From NCBI GenBank assembly GCA_017556125.1, contig JAFZCW010000035.1:1-6978 (forward strand): a stretch of 6,978 nucleotides of DNA. The letters are read 5' to 3'. Below are positions 1 through 6,066 of this stretch, one piece after another. The position numbers and the translations under genes were made by a program. The notes below the pieces were generated by a model. The model made no database searches and was not told where the DNA came from. It saw only the letters and a list, made by a program, of their open reading frames with translations. The first letter of the stretch is position 1. Each line of letters starts with the position of its first letter. This stretch comes from Clostridia bacterium. GTDB lineage: Bacteria > Bacillota_A > Clostridia > Christensenellales > CAG-138.

Positions 1-1607
1 CCTTCCCCTTCATATGTCTGATCCTGCAGAACCGACCCGGTCAGGCGGGAACCTTCGGTCAGATAGACTCGGAGCGTGCTGACGCTGTCCCAGATGATAT
101 CCCCGTTCAGTTCCTGCTGAATTCCGGTGAATGTGCACTGCGCGCCGTTGCTTCCGGCCTTTCCCCAGCCGCGCGCATTGGCGTTGCCGGTACAGCGGAG
201 AAGGAACTCGCTGTCCTCGGAAGCATGGATGTCCACGTTCTGAAGCGTAAAGATGCTGGAAGTGTTGGTCGTATAGAAAACACCGCCGTTGCCGCTCTCA
301 ATCGATCCTCCCTGCATGTTGAATACGGATGTACCCTCTTCGGAATCTCCGGACATGCTCTGATAGAGAATGACGGTCCAGGTGCAGTCGTTCTGGCTGT
401 CGTCCTTCATGTTTCCGGTAAGACTGCAGTCATAAAGGCTCACGCTGTTCTTTCCTTCAACACAGACCGCTTCGGAGCCGGTCGCAGTCAGGACCGCGTC
501 CTTTACGGAAATATCAGCCGTGCTGTAGATTGCGGGCGAGCCGGGACCGTTGGAAGTATAGGTCCCGCCGTCCAGTCTGATCGTCCCGCCTCCCCGGTCA
601 CTGCGTACCGCAGCGGACGACCGGCCGTTCGTACTGACAGTCAGGTTCCAGCCGTAAAGCGTTCCGCCGCCTGCAACGTGAACGCCGCCCGATGTCCCTT
701 TTTCCGTACTGATCTCGGTGTTCTGCACATAGACGGTTCCGCCGTTAACCGCAAACAGTCCGGCACCGCCTTCAGCATCCGTTGTAATGCTTCCGCCGTC
801 CATTTTAACCGTTCCGCCGTTTGCAAGAACCGCGGCACCGACTCCGTAAAAGCTGGATACGTCCCCGCCGGTGGAATCCGCGCTGCTGCGGATCACCGTT
901 GTGTTCTCCAGCCTGACGGTCGCTCCTTCTGCCGCAATCACGGCGCTTTCATCGGTTCCTTCCGACAGGATGGTTGCATCGCTGAAATCCTTATCCTGTT
1001 CGCAGAATTCCACCGAATCATAGGAACTGACTGCCTGCTGACCCGGCGCTCCGCCCATATGACCCGCCTCCGGCATCCCGCCCGGGCCGTTCTGTCCGGG
1101 TCCTGTCATTCCGGACGGCCCTGACTCGATGGTAATGGAAACGGCAATCCCGTTTTTCACCAAAGCCCTTGCCATCATCCCTGCGGAAAGATCCTTTAAG
1201 GAAGCCTCCTTGCCGTCGATCGTCACGACCGTGTTCTGATCGGTTAAGAATGACACGGCTTCTCCATGCTGCGCTTCGGGCGGTTCACCCGGCATTCCGT
1301 TTTCCGGAGGCATCCCGTCTCCTTCCGGTTTTGCAGGCGGTGTTCCCATGTCCATTCCGTCCTTCTCTCCCATTGCATTCAGCGTGACGGTACCGCCTTC
1401 CAGCCCGGCAATGATCCCGCTGACCATCTCTTCCGGGTTTTCGGCGTCCCCGGTTTCTTCGGGGGTGGCATCCGTTTCAACAGCAGCCGTTTCCGCCGTC
1501 TGAACTGCATCGGGTCCTCCCGCTGTTTCTATCTGTATGCAGCCCGCTGTGGATATGCACAGCATCAGTGCCATCGTAATCGCTGCCGATTTTAATAACA
1601 TGGTCAT
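1..1607 (-). CDS. Surface lipoprotein with right-handed beta-helix (adhesin / carbohydrate-binding type), C-terminus outside window
   Basis: The minus strand is open from an ATG at 1607 to the window edge, giving 535 codons and no stop. The N-terminus is a lipoprotein signal: K6, a hydrophobic stretch at 8-18 and a lipobox-like STAGC with Cys23. Residues 25-60 are an Ala/Glu/Thr-rich linker. Residues 84-113 and 163-190 are low-complexity, rich in Met, Pro and Gly. From about 205 to 510 there are roughly nine turns of 20-26 residues, each with a short beta strand, a GG(T/S) turn and a T/D-rich strand (for example ANGGTVKMDGGSI and GKNSVSLYDCSLTG). This is a right-handed parallel beta-helix like that of Cthe_2159-type polysaccharide-binding proteins and related clostridial surface proteins. 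I infer a role in binding polysaccharide or in adhesion outside the membrane; no lyase active site is recognised. A second in-frame ATG lies two codons in. GGAAGGAA, about 8 bases upstream, favours 1607. The preceding terminator suggests separate transcription. Family placement is from memory and the function is unproven. Confidence 0.8.
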   Translation of the reverse strand, partial: MTMLLKSAAITMALMLCISTAGCIQIETAGGPDAVQTAETAAVETDATPEETGDAENPEEMVSGIIAGLEGGTVTLNAMGEKDGMDMGTPPAKPEGDGMPPENGMPGEPPEAQHGEAVSFLTDQNTVVTIDGKEASLKDLSAGMMARALVKNGIAVSITIESGPSGMTGPGQNGPGGMPEAGHMGGAPGQQAVSSYDSVEFCEQDKDFSDATILSEGTDESAVIAAEGATVRLENTTVIRSSADSTGGDVSSFYGVGAAVLANGGTVKMDGGSITTDAEGGAGLFAVNGGTVYVQNTEISTEKGTSGGVHVAGGGTLYGWNLTVSTNGRSSAAVRSDRGGGTIRLDGGTYTSNGPGSPAIYSTADISVKDAVLTATGSEAVCVEGKNSVSLYDCSLTGNMKDDSQNDCTWTVILYQSMSGDSEEGTSVFNMQGGSIESGNGGVFYTTNTSSIFTLQNVDIHASEDSEFLLRCTGNANARGWGKAGSNGAQCTFTGIQQELNGDIIWDSVSTLRVYLTEGSRLTGSVLQDQTYEGE

Positions 1608-1753
1608 CTTCTGTTCCTTCCTTCCGTTTGATTAAAACCAGTTTAGTTCCGCGTTATGTATTTATTTTGTCTCTTTTGTGCAGAATTCCGATGGCATTGT
1701 GAATCCTCCGCCATATCCGGCAGATGCATCCGCCGATCATCAGCCTCTCCGGC

Positions 1754-1791
1754 AAAATGAAAAGGCACAGGTCCCTGCCGGGATCTGCGCC
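1754..1791 (-). terminator. Rho-independent terminator after the sortase gene
   Basis: On the minus strand, 25 bases past the sortase stop codon, GGCGCAGATCCC (1791-1780) pairs with GGGACCTGTGCC (1775-1764) around a GGCA tetraloop. The 12-position stem has one G-U wobble and one A-C mismatch. It is followed directly by TTTTCATTTT (1763-1754). This should end transcription of the surface protein/sortase unit before the beta-helix lipoprotein gene, which then needs its own promoter. That promoter should lie in the AT-rich stretch at about 1620-1690, but I see no convincing -35/-10 pair there. Confidence 0.8.
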
Positions 1792-1815
1792 CTCTCTATT
1801 CCTGTTTTGAAACGA

Positions 1816-2601
1816 TTATTTATCCACCTGCTCGCACCGGACAAACAGTCTGTTCGTCCCGTCTTTGTAACAGGTCATCAGGCTCAGCCCGCAGGTTCCG
1901 CGCTGTTCCGCCAGTGCCCCGAAATCGTCCGGGGCAACAACATCCAGCTGATACACGACATAACGCTTTTCTACGCCGTCCATCCCCGCCAGGAACACCT
2001 CGTCACCGACTTCCAGCTTCTTCAGCCCTCCGAAATGAGCGCCGCTCTTGTAATTGTGTCCCATGATGACCAGATTCCCGGGTTCGTTCGGTTTTCCGCC
2101 CTGATATCTGCATACGGAGATTTTCAGAAGGCTGGATGACCATTCTCCGATGATCGGAAGTTTTGTATCCGTTTTCGGAATCCGGATCACGCCGATCACG
2201 CTGCCGTCGTTCGTTTTGTTGGCAACCGAATCGATCAGCTTTTGCATTTCCTCTTCATTCAGCGCAGGCTCGATATAGGTTCCTCCGTTGAGAAGCGTAT
2301 CATCATCGTCCGCGGCACGGTGTTCTTCTGTAATAGCACCGGAGTCGATCTCTTCGTCAGGCTCCTCGCTAACCGTTTCCCCGTCCGTCTGGGCGGGCGT
2401 CGGCACGGGTGCCGGAACAGGAGATGCCGTAAAGCTGATGGACTGCAGAAGCGTCTGCGCAGCCGACTCCGCCTGTTTCCCCGCCTGGTTGCGGATATAC
2501 AGGAGGCCCGCAACGGCAATCACGATGATGATCAGCAGAATCCACAGGAGCCGTATTGCTTTCCGCATTCCGTTCGAACGGTCGTTGGTTTCAGGCTGCA
2601 T
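1816..2601 (-). CDS. Sortase (class B/D-like transpeptidase), partner of the adjacent LPATG protein
   Basis: This is a 261-residue cysteine transpeptidase that should cut the LPXTG motif and join the protein to cell-wall or pilin amines on the outer face of the membrane. It is anchored by one N-terminal transmembrane helix (about 13-36, with basic residues before it). A long Pro/Thr and then acidic stalk (57-105) follows, then the sortase domain (about 134-258). The catalytic residues are recognisable: His182 in MGHNY, Cys244 in SLMTC and Arg251 in NRLFVR. The EWSSSLLKISVCRY and HFGGLKKLEVGDEV segments resemble clostridial sortases usually called class D or B; the exact class is uncertain. 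The start at 2601 overlaps the substrate gene by 11 bp and has GGAAG seven bases upstream. An internal Met12, just before the membrane helix, lacks a good ribosome binding site. A terminator follows. Co-expression with the LPATG gene makes it the likely dedicated enzyme for that protein. Confidence 0.93.
   Translation of the reverse strand: MQPETNDRSNGMRKAIRLLWILLIIIVIAVAGLLYIRNQAGKQAESAAQTLLQSISFTASPVPAPVPTPAQTDGETVSEEPDEEIDSGAITEEHRAADDDDTLLNGGTYIEPALNEEEMQKLIDSVANKTNDGSVIGVIRIPKTDTKLPIIGEWSSSLLKISVCRYQGGKPNEPGNLVIMGHNYKSGAHFGGLKKLEVGDEVFLAGMDGVEKRYVVYQLDVVAPDDFGALAEQRGTCGLSLMTCYKDGTNRLFVRCEQVDK
2570..2581. repeat. 12-bp perfect palindrome inside the sortase start region
   Basis: CCGTTCGAACGG is identical to its reverse complement. 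It lies in codons 7-11 of the sortase gene, just after the gene overlap. It could form a small mRNA stem near the ribosome or be an operator-like site, but a palindrome of this size can occur by chance in coding sequence. Confidence 0.3.
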
Positions 2602-4222
2602 GCTCTTTCTTCCGTTTCATAACATACGCAGCGACGAGACCTGCCGCGGCCAGAACGCCGACGCCGCTCAGGATATAGATCAGCGTGCTGTTCTGTCCGG
2701 TCGCCGGAAGGTTATGGTATCCGCTGACCGTGAAATCCGCCGACACGCTGGCAGCGTCCTCGTGCGCGACGGTAACTGTCGCTTTTCCGTTGTACTGCGG
2801 TTTGATCGTAAGCGTTGCCTTCCCGTCCTTCAGTTTGCATTTGTACCATACGGTCCCGTTTGAAGCCGTCACTTTCTTAGTGTATCCGGAGTAAAAGATC
2901 CTCTTGTTGCTTCTCTTGATCCAGGCATAATCCTCGGAGGGATTCGTGATCTCAATCGTCATTTCCACGGAATCGTCTTTGCCGAGCTTGCTGTTGTTGG
3001 GCTTGAAGCTCAGATAGATCTTCGGCAGAACGGTGATCTTGCTTGTTGCGGAAACGTTATTTCCGTTTTCGTCCGTCGCGATCGCGGTGATCGTCGCGGT
3101 ACCGTATCCCTTTGCCGTTACAAGCCCGTTCGAGTCGACCGTCGCAACGGATGTATTGCTGGACGCGTAGGTCACGGATTTGATCGTTGCGTCCTTTGGT
3201 TTGATATCGGTCATCTTCAGCTGCACGGACTGGCTGTCATAAAGCGTTTTTTTCGCAGGATCCAGCTTAAATGAAGTCAGCGGAACCGGAGTCGGAGAAG
3301 GTGCCGATTCGATATTGTAAACCGCACTGGAACTCGGCGTCAGCGTGACAGCAGATCCGGAGCTGTTCGCGCTCGCGGGGACCGTGCACGCAGCCTGGAT
3401 ATTCGTTCCCGCCACGGTAGGCGTTCCGGAAATCGTGACCTTCAGCGTTGTGCTTCCCTCCGCCGTCGCTTCAGCGGCCGCGGAAAGCCCGCTCGGAATA
3501 TTCGTAAACCAGCCGGTCACATCTCCCTTGCTGACCGCATTGAACGTCGCATCGGTCAGCGTCAGGGTAAACGATCCCGTCAGAGGAGTATTGACCGTTC
3601 CGCTCACCGTACCCGCCATGGAAACAGCCGGGGTCGGAAATTCGAACTTTACGACACAGGTAGCCGACTGGCCGGCGCTCATGACCACGACGTTCGCGGA
3701 CCCGAAGCCCTCCGCTGTGATCGTCACCGTTTTTCCGGAGGTGCTGCTCAGCGATACGACCTTGGAATCGGTTGTGGACCAGGTGATCTCCGGCGCTTCC
3801 GCGTCGTCCGGCGTGACATTAACGGTAGCTGTCAGGGTAGTGGTATCCCCCTTCTTGTCCGTCGACCAGGAGGTTTTGTCCAACTCCAGGCCGTTAATCG
3901 TTCCGATCCAGTGCGCGTAGACCCTCGTATCTGTCTCGAATACCGTGTCTTTCGTCACTTTGCTCCCGCCGGATGCCGATGTAAACCAGCCTCCGAACGT
4001 GCAGCCGTCTCTACGGGGATCATCCGGGAACGCGTCTCCCACGACATTTCCGGTTGTCGTCACTGTCTCAGTAGCGGGCGTTCCTCCGTTCGCGTCGAAG
4101 ATAACGGACACCTCGTCCGCCTTCGCTGTCCCCGGCAGTATCACAAGGATCAATGCCAGCACGAGTATCGCGGATACCGCGCCGCACACTTTCCTGATCG
4201 CGTAATCATTATTCTTTCCCAT
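2591..4222 (-). CDS. LPXTG-anchored surface protein with InlB-type repeat and Ig-like domains
   Basis: This is a 543-residue secreted protein. The N-terminus has basic residues and a hydrophobic core (about 13-30) ending in TAKA, with predicted signal peptidase cleavage after Ala35. Residues 38-106 form one InlB/Listeria-Bacteroides repeat (FDANGG near the start, GGWF in the middle, YAHW at the end). Residues 108-192 form an Ig-like Big_2-type domain. Residues 195-304 form a Ser/Thr/Ala-rich beta domain of a kind recurrent in clostridial surface proteins, followed by a PSPTPVP linker. Residues 314-399 form a second Big_2 domain (SNTSVATVDSNGLVTAKGYG). Residues 400-502 form an unrecognised beta-rich domain with a basic cluster near 436-450. 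The C-terminus is a full sorting signal: LPATG at 505-509, a hydrophobic helix at about 513-534 and a KRKKEHAA tail. I infer a wall-attached stalk or adhesin; the ligand is unknown. GAAGGAGAT, just upstream of 4222, is a strong ribosome binding site. The adjacent, overlapping sortase is the likely anchoring enzyme. Confidence 0.95.
   Translation of the reverse strand: MGKNNDYAIRKVCGAVSAILVLALILVILPGTAKADEVSVIFDANGGTPATETVTTTGNVVGDAFPDDPRRDGCTFGGWFTSASGGSKVTKDTVFETDTRVYAHWIGTINGLELDKTSWSTDKKGDTTTLTATVNVTPDDAEAPEITWSTTDSKVVSLSSTSGKTVTITAEGFGSANVVVMSAGQSATCVVKFEFPTPAVSMAGTVSGTVNTPLTGSFTLTLTDATFNAVSKGDVTGWFTNIPSGLSAAAEATAEGSTTLKVTISGTPTVAGTNIQAACTVPASANSSGSAVTLTPSSSAVYNIESAPSPTPVPLTSFKLDPAKKTLYDSQSVQLKMTDIKPKDATIKSVTYASSNTSVATVDSNGLVTAKGYGTATITAIATDENGNNVSATSKITVLPKIYLSFKPNNSKLGKDDSVEMTIEITNPSEDYAWIKRSNKRIFYSGYTKKVTASNGTVWYKCKLKDGKATLTIKPQYNGKATVTVAHEDAASVSADFTVSGYHNLPATGQNSTLIYILSGVGVLAAAGLVAAYVMKRKKEHAA
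2609..2613 (-). promoter_or_regulatory. Sortase ribosome binding site embedded in the substrate's sorting-tail codons
   Basis: GGAAG on the minus strand lies seven bases before the sortase ATG at 2601. It is formed by the Arg-Lys codons of the positively charged KRKKEHAA tail of the LPATG protein. It supports 2601 rather than the internal Met codon at 2568, which has no purine-rich element before it. Confidence 0.6.
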
Positions 4223-4323
4223 TTTTTCATCTCCTTCGGAAATATCAATGATTTCAAACTCTTTTTTTCACACCAAAACGCTCTGTATCAAATAAAGCGT
4301 CTGAGTTTCCGGAAAAATGACGT

Positions 4324-4345
4324 CCTTTCCCCGTGCGGGCAAAGG
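4324..4345. repeat. Inverted repeat in the leader of the surface operon
   Basis: On the minus strand, CCTTT-G-CCC pairs with GGG-G-AAAGG around a GCAC loop. That is eight base pairs and one G-G mismatch. A T-run (TCATTTTT) begins about four bases after the stem rather than directly. It is therefore a poor terminator but could be a leader hairpin or attenuator-like element for the LPATG/sortase transcript. The structure is visible; the role is inferred. Confidence 0.4.
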
Positions 4346-4360
4346 CTCTTCCCTGAAACA

Positions 4361-4390
4361 TGTATATCCTATCACACCCCTTTTTCAGAA
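4361..4390 (-). promoter_or_regulatory. Possible weak promoter for the LPATG/sortase operon
   Basis: On the minus strand, TTCTGA (4390-4385) and TATACA (4366-4361) are separated by 18 bases. They match the sigma-A consensus at about 3/6 and 4/6 positions. TGATAGGAT overlaps them as an alternative extended -10. A start near 4355 would give a leader of roughly 130 bases carrying the 4324-4345 hairpin. It is the best candidate I see in the interval, but it is weak. Confidence 0.25.
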
Positions 4391-4555
4391 AGATAGCGAA
4401 CCGGCGGCATATTTACAGTTTTGTAGCATTAATGTTTCATTTTCCGACCAAATATTTAAAAGCAGCAGAATTCCCGGCACGCGTTCATTTGCGGCAGGAC
4501 GCACTCCGCCCGGATTGCCCTGCGGGGTTTCATTTCCCCTTGGACGCGTTTGTTT

Positions 4556-4584
4556 TTGCCTTTATTCGGAATGCGCTATACAAT
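4556..4584 (+). promoter_or_regulatory. Sigma-A-type promoter for the DNPH1-like/threonine aldolase operon
   Basis: TTGCCT (4556-4561) and TACAAT (4579-4584) are separated by exactly 17 bases, matching the -35 and -10 consensus at 4/6 and 5/6 positions. The expected transcript start near 4591 leaves a short leader of about 30 bases before the ATG at 4622. This placement excludes an in-frame ATG at 4550, which would lie upstream of the -35 box. A weaker TTTACA/TTTCAT pair lies further upstream at 4412-4440. Confidence 0.65.
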
Positions 4585-4621
4585 AGAACAAACGGTATTT
4601 AAAAGGGCAGGTCGGTTGCGT

Positions 4622-5044
4622 ATGAATAAGAAAGTATATTTTGCAGGTTCCATCACAGGCGGCAGAGAGGATGCTGACTGGTATCATTCCATCATTCAGC
4701 ACATTAAGAAAACCGATACGGTTCTGACAGAGCATGTCGGCAACACCGCCATTTCATCTCTTGGTCAGTCCGAATACCTTCCGGAAGAGATATACCGCCA
4801 GGATACTTCCTGGCTTCGGGAAAGCGATCTCCTGATCGCAGAATGCTCCCGCCCCTCGCTCGGCGTCGGCTATGAGCTCGCCTATGCGGAGCGGTTCGGG
4901 ATCCCATGCCATGTTTTTTACAGAAAATCACGCGGTCCTCTGTCCTCCATGCTTACCGGGGATCCGTATTTCCATATCTACCCCTACGAAAAGGATGAGG
5001 AACTGTTTGCACTGCTGGATTCCATACTGGAGGATATATCATGA
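4622..5044 (+). CDS. DNPH1/Rcl-like 2'-deoxynucleoside 5'-monophosphate N-glycosidase
   Basis: This 140-residue protein of the nucleoside 2-deoxyribosyltransferase superfamily closely matches DNPH1 (Rcl), which hydrolyses the N-glycosidic bond of deoxynucleoside monophosphates to free base and 2-deoxyribose 5-phosphate. The N-terminal YFAGSITGGRED (6-17) is the family phosphate/sugar-binding loop. TVLTEHV (33-39), QDTSWL (60-65) and PSLGVGYE (78-85) follow the DNPH1 pattern. The active-site residues I remember from rat Rcl (Tyr13, Ser17, Asp69, Ser87, Glu93, Ser117) correspond to Tyr6, Ser10, Asp61, Ser79, Glu85 and Ser109, with the D-S-E-S spacings of 18, 6 and 24 preserved. It should be a cytoplasmic homodimer that removes damaged or modified dNMPs, or salvages bases. 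The start at 4622 fits the promoter at 4556-4584; the ribosome binding site (GCAGGT, about 9 bases upstream) is modest. The stop overlaps the next start as ATGA. Which base it prefers cannot be told from sequence. Confidence 0.88.
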   Translation: MNKKVYFAGSITGGREDADWYHSIIQHIKKTDTVLTEHVGNTAISSLGQSEYLPEEIYRQDTSWLRESDLLIAECSRPSLGVGYELAYAERFGIPCHVFYRKSRGPLSSMLTGDPYFHIYPYEKDEELFALLDSILEDIS

Positions 5045-6066
5045 TATCTTTTGAATGCGACTATAATACAGGGGCGCATCCTGAAATACTGAGGCGGTTC
5101 GCGGAAACAAATCTGATCCCCGCGCCGGGATACGGAGACGATCCTTTTACCGCATCCGCCGCGGAAAAGATCCGCAGGGCCTGCGCATGTCCGGATGCAC
5201 AGATCTTCTTCCTGATGGGCGGAACCCAGACAAATGCTGTCGCGATTTCGACCATGCTGTCCGAACACCAGGGCGTCATCTGCGCGGACACGGGGCACAT
5301 CGGGACGCATGAAGCAGGAGCGGTCGAGTTTACCGGGCATAAGGTCCTTCCTCTCCCATCCAGAAGCGGAAAACTCGAACCGGAGCCTCTTATTGAGATG
5401 CTTTCCGCCTTTTTCGCGGATGAGCACAAGGAACATATGGTTTTCCCCGGAATGGTTTACATTTCCTTCCCGACGGAACTGGGAACGCTATATACGAAAG
5501 CAGAGCTTGAAAAACTCTCGGAGATCTGCCGCAGGTACGGTCTGATCCTTTATCTGGACGGCGCCCGCCTCGGTTACGGCCTGATGAGCCGCTCCTGCGA
5601 CGTGACCCTTCCGGATCTGGCGAGGATATGCGACGCATTCTATATCGGCGGGACCAAGGTCGGCGCGTTGTGCGGCGAGGCGCTCGTATTCACAAGGAAC
5701 AATATGCCCCCTCATTTCCTGAGCGCGGTCAAAAGAAGGGGAGCGCTTGCCGCTAAAGGCCGTCTCCTCGGTCTGCAGTTCGATACGTTGTTCACGGATG
5801 ATTTATACTTCAGAATTAGCAGGCACGCCATCGATGCGGCGGCGGGCCTGAAGCGTCTGCTCCGGGAAAAGGGATACCGTTTCTATCTGGAATCCCCTAC
5901 CAACCAGCAGTTTGTCATTCTGGACGATGACCGTTACAAAGAGCTTTCGCGTTCCGTAAGGATCGACTTCTGGGGGAAATACGATGCGTCTCACACCATC
6001 GTACGTTTCACGACCAGCTGGTCCACTTCGGAAGAAGACCTTCTGGCTCTTTCAAACCTGCTCTAA
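5041..6066 (+). CDS. ltaE: Low-specificity L-threonine aldolase family enzyme (PLP-dependent)
   Basis: This 341-residue protein has the usual length for threonine aldolases / beta-eliminating lyases of PLP fold type I. Such enzymes reversibly split L-threonine or allo-threonine to glycine and acetaldehyde in the cytoplasm. Visible landmarks are the N-terminal DYNTGAHPEIL with GYGDDPF (31-36), the phosphate-binding GGTQTN (60-65), and the cofactor-stacking His86 in DTGHIGTHEAGAVE. Asp173 and Arg176 lie in LYLDGARLGYGL, the Schiff-base Lys206 in YIGGTKVGAL, and the likely substrate-carboxylate Arg322 in VRFTTSW. The ATG at 5041 overlaps the stop of the DNPH1-like gene as ATGA, so translation is probably coupled and no separate promoter is expected. 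The 3' end overlaps the convergent gene by 15 bp. Some relatives of this GGTK-type subgroup act on other beta-hydroxy amino acids, so exact substrate and stereochemistry are open. Confidence 0.9.
   Translation: MISFECDYNTGAHPEILRRFAETNLIPAPGYGDDPFTASAAEKIRRACACPDAQIFFLMGGTQTNAVAISTMLSEHQGVICADTGHIGTHEAGAVEFTGHKVLPLPSRSGKLEPEPLIEMLSAFFADEHKEHMVFPGMVYISFPTELGTLYTKAELEKLSEICRRYGLILYLDGARLGYGLMSRSCDVTLPDLARICDAFYIGGTKVGALCGEALVFTRNNMPPHFLSAVKRRGALAAKGRLLGLQFDTLFTDDLYFRISRHAIDAAAGLKRLLREKGYRFYLESPTNQQFVILDDDRYKELSRSVRIDFWGKYDASHTIVRFTTSWSTSEEDLLALSNLL

Larger units (their letters stand above)
4223..4621. other. Divergent intergenic control region
   Basis: About 400 bp separate the leftward LPATG/sortase operon from the rightward DNPH1-like/aldolase pair. 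It holds a strong ribosome binding site for the leftward gene (CTCCTT at 4231-4236, read as AAGGAG), a hairpin at 4324-4345, a weak possible leftward promoter near 4361-4390 and a good rightward promoter at 4556-4584. Small frames here, including the 24-codon upstream extension of the DNPH1-like frame, do not look like proteins. No RNA gene or riboswitch is recognised. Confidence 0.6.

Noticed and set aside
225..1124. 299-codon plus-strand frame
   Set aside because: It lies opposite the beta-helix lipoprotein gene. Its translation is Arg/Ser/Ala-rich with no domain pattern, while the minus frame shows a signal peptide and clear repeats.
1678..2139. 153-codon plus-strand frame
   Set aside because: It overlaps the terminator and lies antisense to the sortase catalytic region, with no family resemblance.
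2288..2863. 191-codon plus-strand frame across the sortase/LPATG junction
   Set aside because: It is antisense to two well-supported genes, has no ribosome binding site of note and shows no recognisable protein features.
3345..3920. 191-codon plus-strand frame, Val/Ala/Pro-rich
   Set aside because: It is the complement of the Thr/Ser/Ala/Val-rich Ig-like region of the LPATG protein, which has a full signal peptide and sorting signal. The long antisense frame follows from that codon bias.
4412..4440. TTTACA-17-TTTCAT as the main rightward promoter
   Set aside because: The -10 match is weaker than TACAAT at 4579-4584, and it would give a leader of about 175 bases with no feature needing it. 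Kept only as a possible secondary start.
4494..4530. GC-rich inverted segments resembling a terminator before the rightward promoter
   Set aside because: The stems are only 4-5 bp with large loops, so the structure is not convincing.
4550..4621. 24-codon N-terminal extension of the DNPH1-like protein
   Set aside because: The ATG at 4550 lies upstream of the -35 box at 4556. The family N-terminus (KKVYFAGS) begins right after the Met at 4622.
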